Below, in pieces: positions 8,833 through 17,740 of a stretch of DNA of 64,000 nucleotides; the first letter of the stretch is position 1; every line of letters starts with the position of its first letter. The stretch lies in contig NZ_JAMTCR010000004.1 of assembly GCF_024171945.1 (NCBI RefSeq), positions 62,001 to 126,000 on the forward strand, read 5' to 3'. The position numbers and the translations under genes are program-made. The notes under the pieces are model-generated. The model ran no database searches, was not told the origin of the DNA, and was given only the letters and a program-made list of their open reading frames with translations. Origin of the DNA: Actinokineospora globicatena (GTDB lineage Bacteria > Actinomycetota > Actinomycetes > Mycobacteriales > Pseudonocardiaceae).

Positions 8833-9891
8833 GTGACCCCCTCCGACCGCCGCATCCCCCGGAGACGCGCCGACTCCACCCACCCCGCCGACAGCCGTCC
8901 CGGCGGGCGCCGGGGCGGGGACCGCCGCCCTTGGCCCACCGCCTCCGGCACCACCCGAGTCAGTCCCGCCAAGCCCACCGCCGACACCACCCGCACCCGT
9001 ACCGCCGCCGCGCCCGCGACGCCTACCCCGGCGACCGTGTGGCCTGCCGGGGCCACCTCGATCCCGCTCGACGCGGCGTGGCCGGTCGCGCTCGTCGACC
9101 GGATCGTCACCTCGTTCAGCGCACCCGGCGCACGGGTCGTACTCCTGGCCGAGACCGCCCGAGACCAGGACCCGCTGCCCGCGTGGATCGGGTCCGGCGG
9201 GGTCATCGACCACGCCCCCGACACCGAGCCGGAGTCCGGGCTGGCTGAGGCTTACGCCACGGTCGAAGACCTCGACCGCACACCCCGCATCGAGCGACTC
9301 CCGCTCCCCGGCACAGCGTCCGCGGACGCGTCGCGCCCGTTCTGGGCCGACCTCGTCACCGACTCCACCCCGACCGTGTCCGGACCTGTCGCGCCGACGG
9401 CCGCGGCGGCATCACCGGAGGGTCTCGACGCGACCGTCGCCACCGCGGACCTGGTCATCGCCAGCCTCCCACCGGGACGTCGCGGCGTGCCGCTCGCCGA
9501 CATCGCCGCGTTGATCGCGGCCCGACTGCTGCGGGTCGGCGGCGTCTTCGTCGTGCTCACCCACTGTGACTGGCGCAGTGGTCGGTTGACCGACCCGACC
9601 GGGGACGTGGTGGCCGCCGGACAGACCGCAGACCTGCTCTACCTGCAGCACATCGTCGCCCTGCACGCGCCCGTCCGACACGGCGGCTTCCTCCACCCCG
9701 ACCCCGATCCCGACGGCCAGGACCGCACCGGCGGCGAGGTGGCCGAGGCGCACCGGGCCCGTGTCCGCGGCCTGCCGGCACCCCACCGGCGTATCCACTC
9801 CGACCTGTTGGTCTTCGCCCAGCCGCACGAGCACCGGGCACCGGCCCTGTCGCCCACCGCCGCTGTCTCGCGCGACGGGGATGCCGCCTGA
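8833..9891 (+). CDS. Degenerate methyltransferase-like protein, ICE1 copy
   Basis: The protein has 352 aa. The N-terminal 60-70 residues are basic and low complexity, followed by a Rossmann-like region. A segment DLVIASLPPG occupies the place of a DNA methyltransferase motif IV (normally S/N/D-P-P-Y), but the aromatic residue and catalytic pattern are missing. It is homologous to the ICE2 protein at 18627-19640 (DLIIITVPPG, GRLIDP/GRLTDP). GTG 8833 has GAAGGG at 6-nt spacing. The stop overlaps the start of the active-looking methyltransferase by 1 nt. A non-catalytic partner of that enzyme is a plausible guess. Confidence 0.55.
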   Translation: MTPSDRRIPRRRADSTHPADSRPGGRRGGDRRPWPTASGTTRVSPAKPTADTTRTRTAAAPATPTPATVWPAGATSIPLDAAWPVALVDRIVTSFSAPGARVVLLAETARDQDPLPAWIGSGGVIDHAPDTEPESGLAEAYATVEDLDRTPRIERLPLPGTASADASRPFWADLVTDSTPTVSGPVAPTAAAASPEGLDATVATADLVIASLPPGRRGVPLADIAALIAARLLRVGGVFVVLTHCDWRSGRLTDPTGDVVAAGQTADLLYLQHIVALHAPVRHGGFLHPDPDPDGQDRTGGEVAEAHRARVRGLPAPHRRIHSDLLVFAQPHEHRAPALSPTAAVSRDGDAA

Positions 9892-11030
9892 TGACCGCCG
9901 CGCCCAGCGCTGACGCCGCCCGCCCCGCACACCACCAGGAAGCCGCGCCCGTGACCCAGGCCCACGCCACCCCGCCCGCCCACGACACCGTCGTCGACCC
10001 CGCCGACGAGCCGACCGTCCCCATCCCGCGCGACCTCATCAACGCCCTCGACACCCGGCGCCCCACCACCGACGACCCGGCTGGCGACCGGCTCGACGAA
10101 CGCCCGGAGGCGGTGTCGGTGTGGACGACCGCGCAGGCGTCCCCGGTCACGCAACGCAAGAACAAGTACGTGCCCGCCTCGACCGCGCACCCGGCCAAGA
10201 TGCTGCCCGAGGTCGCCCGCCACGCCGTCACCCACTACACCCGGCCCGGCGATCTGGTGCTCGACCCGATGTGCGGCATCGGCACCACGCTGGTCGAAGC
10301 CGTCCGCCTCGGCCGCCGCGCCGTCGGCGTGGAGTACGAACCCCACTGGGTCGATGTTGCGAAAGCGAACCTCGAAGTCGCGCGCGACGACGGCTTCACC
10401 AGCGACGCGCGGGTCTTCCACGGTGACGCGCGGCAGCTGGTGACGCTGCTGCCGCCCGAGTATGTGGGTCAGGCGGCGTTGGTGGTGACCTCCCCGCCCT
10501 ACGGCCCCTCCACCCACGGGCAGGTGTTGGTCGCACCGGGGGAGGGGGTGCAGAAGTACCACCACCGCTACGGCAACACCCTCGACCGCGGCAACCTCGC
10601 CAACATCGGCCACCACCGACTGCTCGCCGGGTTCACCCGCATCCTGTTCGGACTGCGCACCTTCCTGCGCCCCGGCGGGCACATCGCCATCACCATCCGC
10701 CCCTGGCGAGAGCACGCGGAGCTCATCGACCTACCCGCCCAGATCCTCGCTTGCGGAGTTGCGGCCGGGCTGATCCCCGTCGAGCGCAACGTGGCGCTGC
10801 TGGCTCGAGCGGCCGAGACCGACTTCGTCGCCCGGGGCTCGTTCTTCCAGCGCGACTTCATCCGCAAACAGCGCGAGGCCGGTCTGCCCCTGCACCTCAT
10901 CGCCCATGAGGATGTACTCGTCTTCCGCACCGCCCTCACCACAACCGACACAGACGCGACCGACGACGGCCCGGCGCGCTCGGCACCGGCCGGTGAGGCG
11001 TCGACCGGCACCGAACCGCGGTGGGCATGA
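9891..11030 (+). CDS. DNA methyltransferase (amino-type, probably N4-cytosine or N6-adenine)
   Basis: The protein has 379 aa. SAM-binding motif I is LDPMCGIGTT at about residues 114-123, and the catalytic motif IV TSPPYG follows it. The motif order I then IV and the SPPY core fit amino-methyltransferases; SPPY is commoner in N4-cytosine enzymes. ATG 9891 overlaps the preceding stop (TGATG), and the C5 methyltransferase start overlaps its stop, so the three genes are translationally coupled. No restriction endonuclease is adjacent, so protection or regulation of the ICE is more likely than restriction-modification. ICE2 carries a degenerate homologue. Confidence 0.8.
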   Translation: MTAAPSADAARPAHHQEAAPVTQAHATPPAHDTVVDPADEPTVPIPRDLINALDTRRPTTDDPAGDRLDERPEAVSVWTTAQASPVTQRKNKYVPASTAHPAKMLPEVARHAVTHYTRPGDLVLDPMCGIGTTLVEAVRLGRRAVGVEYEPHWVDVAKANLEVARDDGFTSDARVFHGDARQLVTLLPPEYVGQAALVVTSPPYGPSTHGQVLVAPGEGVQKYHHRYGNTLDRGNLANIGHHRLLAGFTRILFGLRTFLRPGGHIAITIRPWREHAELIDLPAQILACGVAAGLIPVERNVALLARAAETDFVARGSFFQRDFIRKQREAGLPLHLIAHEDVLVFRTALTTTDTDATDDGPARSAPAGEASTGTEPRWA

Positions 11031-12325
11031 CGACCAGCGCGGTTCGCACCCTCGCACCTGGGTCAACTCGGTCCAGCGCGTCGTCGACTCCACCCGCCGT
11101 CCCCCGGTCACGTACCCGGACGGCCGGTGAGCCGGGTCTGGTTCTCGGGTCGTTGTGCACCGGCGCCGGTGGACTGGACCTGGGCGTGCTGGCCGTGCTC
11201 GGCGGACGGCTCGCCTGGGTCGCCGACCCCGACCCACACGTCGCTCGGATCCTGGCCGCGCGGATGCCGGGAGTACCGAATCTCGGTGACGTGCGGTCCG
11301 TGGACTGGTCGGTCGTGGAGCCGGTGGACGTGCTCGTGGCGGGGTTCCCGTGCCAGGACATCTCCGCCGCCGGGAAACGCGCGGGCATCGAGAAAGGAGC
11401 ACGCAGTGGTCTCTGGTCCCACATCATGGCGGCCGTTCGCCTACTACGACCCGCGCTCGTCGTGGTGGAGAACGTCGCCGCGCTTCGCTGGCGCAACGGA
11501 GGACTCCACCGTGTACTCGGCGACCTGGCCGAAGCGGGGTATGACGCGCTCTGGCGTAGCGTCCGCGCCTCCGACATCGGCGCAGCCCACCGCAGGGAGC
11601 GGGTGTTCGTCCTCGCCTGGCGCCGCGACTGCGGCGACGGTGCGGCTTCTGGCGACCCCGAGCGCTTCGGACACGACGAGTTGCACCCACCGCACCCAGA
11701 CCGGCGGCCCCACGCTGTCCGACCAGGCGCGGCTGCTGCCGACGCCTCGAGCCACGGACGGAACCAAGGGCTGCCCGGCCCAACGCGGCTCCAAGGGCGA
11801 CCTGATGCTGCCCTCGGCGATCATCCACCTCACCACCCCGACCGGCCCGGCCACCTGAACCCGCCATCCCGCACGACCACAGAGGCACGGGGTTCGGTGG
11901 ACTGGGGCGTCTACGGCTCGGCGATCCGGCGATGGGAACAGGTACTCGGCCGCCCCACACCGCACCCCACCCAACCCGGCAACCACGGCCTCCCAGTCCT
12001 CGCACCCAGGCTCGTCGAGCACCTCATGGGCCTGCCCACGGGCTGGGTCACCGACCTCCCGCTGCCCCGCACCGCGCAGCTCCGCGCGCTGGGCAACGGC
12101 GTTGTGCCCCACCAGGCCGCCCACGCGGTCACTCTGTTGCTCGACGACCTCGCCACCCTGCTGCACGCCGATCCGGACCGTGGCACGCCTCGACACCGCC
12201 CGACCACACCCACCGGTCGACACCGGACCCGTCCAGGCGCCCGCGCGCACAATCGCCCTAAACCCGCCGGACCACAGCGACCACGACCCGCTCCAGGCGG
12301 CCCGGCGCGCGACACGGCGACCTAA
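11027..12325 (+). CDS. DNA (cytosine-5) methyltransferase with internal frame anomaly
   Basis: The N-terminal half has C5-methyltransferase motifs: CTGAGGLDLG (motif I), FPCQDISAAGKR (motif IV with the catalytic Cys), VVENVAALRW (motif VI) and RRERVFVLAW (motif VIII). The C-terminal part has the late motifs RALGNGVVP and LVEHLMGLP. Between about 11625 and 11850 the annotated frame reads low-complexity His/Pro sequence. The +1 frame there encodes a motif familiar from phage-type C5 methyltransferases (LLPTPRATDGTKGCPAQRG and DLMLPSAI). Two compensating indels in the gene or assembly would explain this. ATG 11027 overlaps the previous stop (ATGA). Confidence 0.75.
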   Translation: MTTSAVRTLAPGSTRSSASSTPPAVPRSRTRTAGEPGLVLGSLCTGAGGLDLGVLAVLGGRLAWVADPDPHVARILAARMPGVPNLGDVRSVDWSVVEPVDVLVAGFPCQDISAAGKRAGIEKGARSGLWSHIMAAVRLLRPALVVVENVAALRWRNGGLHRVLGDLAEAGYDALWRSVRASDIGAAHRRERVFVLAWRRDCGDGAASGDPERFGHDELHPPHPDRRPHAVRPGAAAADASSHGRNQGLPGPTRLQGRPDAALGDHPPHHPDRPGHLNPPSRTTTEARGSVDWGVYGSAIRRWEQVLGRPTPHPTQPGNHGLPVLAPRLVEHLMGLPTGWVTDLPLPRTAQLRALGNGVVPHQAAHAVTLLLDDLATLLHADPDRGTPRHRPTTPTGRHRTRPGARAHNRPKPAGPQRPRPAPGGPARDTAT

Positions 12326-12497
12326 CGCATGGGATCAGGCTGGGACCGCCCGCGGAACGCCGCAGCGTCGGTGGCGGCGCGACGCGAGTCCCCGTCACCG
12401 CACACCGGTCCGACACCGCAATCTCGCCCATTCGCCACTCGAACCAACAACTTCCGCGCACACGCGCGCTCGCTCAGCGCCGCGAAGGGGGAGCATC

Positions 12498-12881
12498 ATG
12501 TCCGAAACCGAGCACACCACCCACAGTCCGTACCCCGACAGGGTTCGACGATCCGAGACGGGTTCACCGCCTCCGAATCCGGACCCCACGGCGGAGTCCT
12601 CCGTGCACACCTGGGGTGAGGACGCGGGGCCGCTGCTGTTCACCCCGACACAGGCCGCCGACCTGTTGCAAGTGAAGGAGTCCTGGCTCCGCCGCCGCGC
12701 CGGGCAGCGCCGGGTGCCGTCCACCGCCTTGGGCAAACACCTGCGGTTCTCCCGCGCGGACCTGGAACGGATCGCCGCCGACGCCGCCCGACCGGCCACC
12801 GGGCCCGGAACATCGACTCGTCCGACCCGATCCCGTCCGGGCAGCCGTCGAGGCACTCGCCCCCGGGGTGAACACAGTTAG
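12498..12881 (+). CDS. xis: Excisionase-type helix-turn-helix protein
   Basis: The protein has 127 aa. A MerR/excisionase-type DNA-binding domain spans about residues 50-95 (LLFTPTQAADLLQVKESWLR, then RRVPSTALGKHLRFSRADLE), the standard pattern of Xis proteins. ATG 12498 follows GGGGGAG at 4-nt spacing. It lies 94 bp upstream of the integrase gene in the same direction, so it most likely directs excision of ICE1. The C-terminal 30 residues are basic and disordered. Confidence 0.85.
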   Translation: MSETEHTTHSPYPDRVRRSETGSPPPNPDPTAESSVHTWGEDAGPLLFTPTQAADLLQVKESWLRRRAGQRRVPSTALGKHLRFSRADLERIAADAARPATGPGTSTRPTRSRPGSRRGTRPRGEHS

Positions 12882-12975
12882 ATTGCTCTTTTCCACCCAT
12901 GGAGCGTGGATGTGGCCGTGCCCAATTCCGGGCACGGCCACATCCACCTCTCTCTTTGTTGAAGGCGGCCAATTC

Positions 12976-14118
12976 ATGGCATGGGTAGAAGAACGTAAAG
13001 ACGGTTTCAGGGTCCGCTACAGACTCGACGACGGCACCGTCTACTCCGAGAACGGATTCGTATCCCTGGACGCGGCCGAGGACCGGGCCGCGGACGTGGA
13101 GTCCGACCAACGCCGCCGGAAGTTCACCGACCCCAGGTTGGCGGAGACGGTGATCGACGAGTGGATCCGACAGTGGTCGCAGGCACATGACGTGTCGCCG
13201 GTGACGTGGTCGACCTACGACTCGCACATCCGCAACCACATCCTGCCTCGCTGGTCCGGCACCACACTCGGCGCCATCGCCCGGATCGAGGCCAAGGGAT
13301 GGGTCAACAAGAAACTCAAGCCGAACATGGCGCACAAGTCCGCCAAGGACATCCTTGTCCTGTTCTCCATGATCCTCGGCGAGGCCGTCGACGAGGGGCT
13401 GATCGCGGCGAACCCGTGCCGGAAGCTGAAGATCACCTTCCAGGACCGGCCCGAACGCGGCACCGCGACCACCGACGAGGTCGATGCCCTGGCCTGCCGG
13501 ATGCGGCCGGACGCCGGGTTGATGACCATCGTCGCCGCCTATACCGGGATGCGCTGGGGCGAGCTGGCCGGACTCCAGTGGATCCGGGTCTACCTCGACG
13601 ACAACCCGCGTATCGAGATCGACCCCGACTTCGGCGCCCTGCACGAGATCAACGGCCGCCTGGAACTCGGACCGCCCAAAACCCCGGCCAGTGTCCGGGT
13701 CGTGCACCTGCCGCCATTCCTGGTTCAGCTGCTCCGAGACCACCGCGAACGCAACCCCGACGCGCGGTTCGTGTTCACCGGCGCCCACGACGGACTCTGG
13801 CGCCGATCCAACTTCCGGCGCCGCTTCTGGCTACCCGCACTCGCCGGGGACACCGAACAGGGCTGGGCGCCGATCCTGGAGGGGCTGCACTTTCATGACC
13901 TGCGCCACACCCACCAGACCTGGCTCATCGAGGACGACGTCCCCCGAGTCCTGCGACTAGCCCGGCTCGGACACCGCCGCCGCGACACCGACGACGGCTA
14001 CAGCCACGTCACAGAACGCATGGTAGAACGCATGTTGATCACTTTGGATCACCGCTGGGAGCAGGGTGCGACCTGGGAATGGCCCGAAAACCACGCCATA
14101 CCAACGGAAGCGGCCTGA
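12976..14118 (+). CDS. int: Tyrosine site-specific integrase of ICE1
   Basis: The protein has 380 aa. An AP2-like arm-binding N-terminus (MAWVEERKDGFRVRYR) is followed by a SAM-like core-binding domain and a catalytic domain. Catalytic features are R in TGMRWGELAGLQW, the HxxR box HDLRHTH, the second His in RLGH and the Tyr in DDGYSHV. ATG 12976 has an AAGG about 11 nt upstream. The gene ends about 120 bp from the 3' end of tRNA-Val(CAC), the presumed attachment site. Confidence 0.92.
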   Translation: MAWVEERKDGFRVRYRLDDGTVYSENGFVSLDAAEDRAADVESDQRRRKFTDPRLAETVIDEWIRQWSQAHDVSPVTWSTYDSHIRNHILPRWSGTTLGAIARIEAKGWVNKKLKPNMAHKSAKDILVLFSMILGEAVDEGLIAANPCRKLKITFQDRPERGTATTDEVDALACRMRPDAGLMTIVAAYTGMRWGELAGLQWIRVYLDDNPRIEIDPDFGALHEINGRLELGPPKTPASVRVVHLPPFLVQLLRDHRERNPDARFVFTGAHDGLWRRSNFRRRFWLPALAGDTEQGWAPILEGLHFHDLRHTHQTWLIEDDVPRVLRLARLGHRRRDTDDGYSHVTERMVERMLITLDHRWEQGATWEWPENHAIPTEAA

Positions 14119-14183
14119 CCCCTTCGGTACGGGGCATAGGGGTCAGATCACGCTGCTCCCCACGTGCTCCCTGAAACGATCAA

Positions 14184-14214
14184 CGCCCCACCAACGTGAT
14201 CCGTTGGCAGGGCG
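14184..14214. terminator. Stem-loop after the ICE1 integrase
   Basis: CGCCCCACCAACG pairs with CGTTGGCAGGGCG around a 5-nt loop, with two wobble positions. It separates the integrase operon from the antisense tRNA-Val. Confidence 0.7.
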
Positions 14215-14235
14215 CTGACCTGCAAATATAACCAG

Positions 14236-14307
14236 TGGGCGATACTGGGATCGAACCAGTGACCCCTTCGGTGTGAACGAAGTGCTCTCCCGCTGAGCTA
14301 ATCGCCC
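14236..14307 (-). tRNA. tRNA-Val(CAC)
   Basis: The acceptor stem GGGCGAT/ATCGCCC, D-arm, anticodon arm CTTCG-TTCACAC-CGAAG and T-arm with TTCGATC all fold normally. The anticodon is CAC. No CCA is encoded. The 3' end faces the ICE1 integrase and nearly matches the 3' half of tRNA-Val(GAC), which fits use as the ICE1 attachment site. Confidence 0.95.
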
Positions 14308-14358
14308 GGTGCGGCTGGGGGCCGCATCGACAGGGGAAAGAGTACAGGATGGTCTTGG

Positions 14359-14802
14359 TCAGGTGAAAAGGGGGGACCCCAGCCAGGGCCAGTGGATGCC
14401 GAACCAGCCGCCGACCAGGGCGAATCCGTTGAGGAGCCAGATGGTGGTGACGACGATGAGGGCGGTGAGGGCCAGGACCAGGAGGCGGACGGCGAGGTGT
14501 TGGCGCTTGAGCCAGTCGGTCCAGGCGTCGTACTTGCCGCGGGCGTAGGTGAGGGTTCGGCGGGCCCAGGTGAACTCGACGGCGAGGATGGCCAGGCCCG
14601 CGAAGACGACGAGCCAGCCGGGGCCGGGGTAGGGGATCATGATGATCCCGGCGACCAGGACCAGTCCACCGGCCAGTCCAACCCCGACGCGCCACACGGT
14701 CCGGGTCGTGGCGTTGCGATCTGCCCAATCGGGCCGGAGCGCCCCCTTCTCACGCGCCTCGTCGGCCACGTCCGCACCACCCTCCCTCGGTTGTCCCACC
14801 AT
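14359..14802 (-). CDS. PGPGW-type small membrane protein (TIGR02611-like)
   Basis: The protein has 147 aa. After a charged N-terminus it has a membrane hairpin with the motif IPYPGPGW, typical of the actinobacterial PGPGW/TIGR02611 family, and two further hydrophobic segments at about residues 99-140. The function of the family is unknown. ATG 14802 was chosen; a GTG 33 nt downstream (GADVADEA) is an alternative. It lies on the chromosomal segment between the two ICEs. Confidence 0.7.
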   Translation of the reverse strand: MVGQPREGGADVADEAREKGALRPDWADRNATTRTVWRVGVGLAGGLVLVAGIIMIPYPGPGWLVVFAGLAILAVEFTWARRTLTYARGKYDAWTDWLKRQHLAVRLLVLALTALIVVTTIWLLNGFALVGGWFGIHWPWLGSPLFT

Positions 14803-15164
14803 TGTGCCGTTGGGCCGTTCGAGCGGCATGATCAAGCGTCTTGACCCACCTGTGACCTGCGTGAAGGGGTGGTTCACACCACAACGGGAGCCAGTGCCGC
14901 AGGTCAGCGCGGCATTGCCGGAGGTGAGGAAAACAGGGAAGGAACATTCGTGCTCAGGGCGCTACCGGCGCGGCCGAAAACCAGCCAGTATGGAGAAGCC
15001 ACCCGCAGATTCGTCACGCTGCGCAGTGGTACGACGGCCCTACGCGCAGGCCAGTGGACCGGACGGGTGATGCTCAGGCGATCCACGTCCCGGCTCCGGC
15101 GTGGTGTCGTCACATAGAAGGGACTCAGTCGTTTGGCTGGGAGGGGAGCAGAAGGGTAGCGACG
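14803..15164. other. Gene-free stretch between PGPGW and SsgA genes
   Basis: The two genes diverge from this 362-bp stretch, so it should hold both promoters. I see no gene, RNA or repeat in it. Confidence 0.5.
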
Positions 15165-15590
15165 ATGCGAAACGATCACGTCACGCTGCGGTCAACCGCG
15201 GTGTTCGACCTCCTCGCGCCGAGGACCCCAGCGGTCCCGGTGAAGGTCGAGCTGCGCTATGACACGCGTGATCCGTACGCGGTGGTCGCGGCCTTCCGCA
15301 CCGGCCGCGCCGGGTGGGTCGAGTGGGTGTTCGCCCGCGACCTGCTCGCCGACGGCCTCATCGCCGAGGCGGGCGACGGTGACGTGCGCATCCGACCCGC
15401 TGTCGACGACCCCGAGGTCGTGGTGATCGAGCTCAGCTCCCCGTCCGGCCACGCCGTCTTCGAGGCCTCCGCCCAGGAGCTCGCCGACTTCCTCGACCGC
15501 ACCTACGACGTGGTCGTCCCCGGCAACGAGCACCTCTGGGTCGACGTCGACGAGGCCCTCACGCACTTGATCTCCACCGACCTGACCTGA
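15165..15590 (+). CDS. SsgA/SsgB-family sporulation and cell-division regulator
   Basis: The protein has 141 aa, the usual SsgA-like length. Family hallmarks are the beta-barrel start with VPVKVELRYDTRDPYAV, then GWVEWVFARDLL and a C-terminal helix (ELADFLDRTYDVV). SsgA-like proteins are restricted to morphologically complex actinomycetes and help place septa during sporulation. ATG 15165 is preceded by AGAAGGG. The window does not show which of SsgA to SsgG it is, although its length and closeness to the family consensus resemble SsgB. Confidence 0.88.
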   Translation: MRNDHVTLRSTAVFDLLAPRTPAVPVKVELRYDTRDPYAVVAAFRTGRAGWVEWVFARDLLADGLIAEAGDGDVRIRPAVDDPEVVVIELSSPSGHAVFEASAQELADFLDRTYDVVVPGNEHLWVDVDEALTHLISTDLT

Positions 15591-15706
15591 GCGAACGCCG
15601 GGAACCGACCCCCGATTTGGAGCCGGGATCGGGCGTCCTATAGAGTTCTTCTCGTACCACGGTGAACCGACCGGGGCGAGATCCTCGGCTGGAAAACTGG
15701 TGGCGC

Positions 15707-15779
15707 GCGGACGTAGCGCAGCTGGTAGCGCATCACCTTGCCAAGGTGAGGGTCGCGGGTTCGAATCCCGTCGTCCGCT
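15707..15779 (+). tRNA. tRNA-Gly(GCC)
   Basis: GCGGACG pairs with CGTCCGC. The anticodon arm is TCACC-TTGCCAA-GGTGA with anticodon GCC, and the T-loop is TTCGAAT. It is the first of a tight Gly-Cys-Val cluster. Confidence 0.96.
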
Positions 15780-15836
15780 CGGAAAGCGGTTCGGCCTCTG
15801 CGCCGGCCCCCCGGGGGCCAACACCCTTCGGGATCC

Positions 15837-15908
15837 GGCGGAGTGGCCGAGTGGCTTAGGCAAGGGCCTGCAAAGCCCTGTACGCGGGTTCGATTCCCGC
15901 CTCCGCCT
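15837..15908 (+). tRNA. tRNA-Cys(GCA)
   Basis: GGCGGAG pairs with CTCCGCC. The anticodon arm is AGGGC-CTGCAAA-GCCCT with anticodon GCA. Only one base separates it from tRNA-Val(GAC). Confidence 0.96.
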
Positions 15909-15909
15909 C

Positions 15910-15988
<79 letters not shown>

Positions 15989-16002
15989 TATACACTGGTC
16001 AT

Positions 16003-16035
16003 AAGCCCCGTCCTCCACCTCGGAGGGCGGGGCTT
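16003..16035. terminator. Hairpin between tRNA-Val(GAC) and ICE2 integrase
   Basis: AAGCCCCGTCCTCC pairs with GGAGGGCGGGGCTT (one G-T wobble) around a short loop. It is placed to end both tRNA and integrase transcripts. An equivalent hairpin follows the right att copy. Confidence 0.75.
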
Positions 16036-17375
16036 CAGTGATCAAATGGGGTGGAAATGGGGTCGGTCGGATTTTTACCGTCTTGGACCCCAGCCTCCAG
16101 CCGCGCGAACACCGGCTTCATATGCGGGAACCACGTCACTAGCTGTGACCTTTCCGCAGTCGTCAACGCGACCAGACTTCCCTCCCACCGAGCTTCCAAC
16201 GCCTCGGTGATCTGCTTGCGCATGACCGCGGTCACATGGTCGTAGGTGCGGCCGATGCCCTTCATCTTCTGGCCCAACCGCGCCCGTCGGGCGACCTCGG
16301 GAACGCCGTCCTCGGTTAGCCAGGTGGCGTGGCTGTGGCGGCCTTCGTGGAAGGTGAACCACGGCAGGATCGCCGGTACGTGATCAGCGGCGGTCGGTGC
16401 TTCGGGGTTCTTGCCGTCCCAGGCAGGTCGCCAGAAGCGTTGTCGGAAGTTGGACCGCCGCCACAGTCGTCCCTCGGGGCTGGTGAAGGCGAACGCGTGG
16501 CGGTGGCTGCCGAGAAGCAGTTCGTAGAACACCGCGATACTCGGTGGCAGCTCCACTACCCGTGTACCGGCAGGCGTCTTGGTCCGCCCTTTCCGTGCCG
16601 AGAGCCCGCGGCGCCGTCGAGTGGTCGGTTGGGGCGCGGGTGCCGTGTCGAGCAGCGCCGCCCCGTACTTCTTCAACGTTCCGCCCACCTCCTTCAGCGG
16701 GGCTTGCACGCTGATCTCCTTGGTCTGGGTGTCGTACTCGTGCCGCTGTTGCCCGGCTAACTCGCCCCAGCGAGCACCCGTGTAGACGTCCAGTAGGCAG
16801 AGGGTGAACCCGCCGACACCCAGACCCGACTCGTACAACCGCATCGCCGCCCGGAGTGCCTGCACCGGAGAGGCGACGAGTCGATCAGGCTCGTAGTCGC
16901 CCGAGGTCACCCGCACGCCGCTGCACGGGTTGGCCGGGATGGTCCGTTCCTTGACCGCCGCCTTCATGAAGGTCGAGAACGTGGCGAAGATCGACGACAC
17001 CGTCGACTCCGCGTACTCCTCGTGCAGCTCCGAGACCCACTTCTCGATCTCGACGTAGCTGTTGAAGATCCCGATCAACGGCCACTCGCCCCACTGCGGG
17101 ATCAAGTGAGTGTCCAGGTGCGACCGGTACTTCGCCGCCGTGCCCTCCGCGATCCTAGGCTTGATCGCGGCCAGGTACTCCTCGGCGAAGACACCGAAAA
17201 GCGTTCCGGCCTCGCGCGGATCGACCCACAGGTGCCGCCGGATCAGCGCCTCCTGCTCATCCGCAAAGTCCTGAGCCGCCTTCTCGGACGAGAAGCCCGA
17301 CTGACTTCCCCAGGACCCGTCCGGGCGCTTGAATCTAGCGCGCCAACCGCTGCCGGTTGGTTCAGCGTGCGCCAT
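16035..17375 (-). CDS. int: Tyrosine site-specific integrase of ICE2
   Basis: The protein has 446 aa. An arm-binding N-terminus (GWRARFKRPDGSWGSQSGF), a core-binding domain and a catalytic domain are visible. Catalytic features are R in YTGARWGELAG, the HxxR box FHEGRHSH and Tyr in IGRTYDHV. The second-histidine position reads RLGQ rather than RLGH. It is related to, but clearly different from, the ICE1 integrase, with a longer insert (PQPTTRRRRGL). It follows the excisionase gene by 35 bp and ends next to attL. Confidence 0.9.
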   Translation of the reverse strand: MAHAEPTGSGWRARFKRPDGSWGSQSGFSSEKAAQDFADEQEALIRRHLWVDPREAGTLFGVFAEEYLAAIKPRIAEGTAAKYRSHLDTHLIPQWGEWPLIGIFNSYVEIEKWVSELHEEYAESTVSSIFATFSTFMKAAVKERTIPANPCSGVRVTSGDYEPDRLVASPVQALRAAMRLYESGLGVGGFTLCLLDVYTGARWGELAGQQRHEYDTQTKEISVQAPLKEVGGTLKKYGAALLDTAPAPQPTTRRRRGLSARKGRTKTPAGTRVVELPPSIAVFYELLLGSHRHAFAFTSPEGRLWRRSNFRQRFWRPAWDGKNPEAPTAADHVPAILPWFTFHEGRHSHATWLTEDGVPEVARRARLGQKMKGIGRTYDHVTAVMRKQITEALEARWEGSLVALTTAERSQLVTWFPHMKPVFARLEAGVQDGKNPTDPISTPFDH

Positions 17376-17410
17376 CGGACCACCTTCCTTTCCTGTTTTT
17401 CATTGATCAG

Positions 17411-17740
17411 TCACCCGCTTCGACGGGTGCGGCTGTTGTGGCTCTGGCCAGCTCGCCGGATGATTTCGACGATGTCGTCCCGGCTGAACCTGTAGTGCTT
17501 GCCGATCCGGCGATGCGGAACGCGGCCGGTTGCGGCTAGGTCGCGCAATGTGCGCGGGGAAATCCGGAACAGGTCTCCGACCTGCTCGGCCGTAAGAAGT
17601 TCTTCCGCTTGAACGGGCGACTTCGGCACGAGAGCGCGGATTGCCTTCACCAGTTCATCAACGCTGCCCGCGAGAGTGCGGTCCTGGATGGCCTCGTCGC
17701 TATCTACTTTGGCCGGTGGATTCACTGCGTGTTCGGTCAT
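17411..17740 (-). CDS. xis: Excisionase-type helix-turn-helix protein of ICE2
   Basis: The protein has 109 aa. The C-terminal half is an excisionase domain (LLTAEQVGDLFRISPRTLRD, then GKHYRFSRDDIVEII). An N-terminal 45-residue helical extension is not seen in ICE1 Xis. ATG 17740 overlaps the preceding gene's stop by 4 nt, so it is the fourth-coupled member of the control operon ahead of the integrase. Confidence 0.85.
   Translation of the reverse strand: MTEHAVNPPAKVDSDEAIQDRTLAGSVDELVKAIRALVPKSPVQAEELLTAEQVGDLFRISPRTLRDLAATGRVPHRRIGKHYRFSRDDIVEIIRRAGQSHNSRTRRSG

Larger units (their letters stand above)
1..14236. mobile_element. ICE1, integrative conjugative element (partial, right part)
   Basis: A conjugation operon on the minus strand and a methyltransferase/excisionase/integrase operon on the plus strand diverge from about 8.3-8.8 kb. 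The integrase gene ends about 120 bp from the 3' end of tRNA-Val(CAC), which is the usual position for a tRNA-targeting tyrosine recombinase. The left end and its att copy lie outside the window, so the length is unknown. The block order matches that of ICE2, inverted. Confidence 0.8.

Noticed and set aside
11127-11858. Separate gene in the +1 frame of the C5 methyltransferase
   Set aside because: Its first half is shadow sequence without a start site; only the middle part carries conserved motifs, which fits a frame anomaly better.
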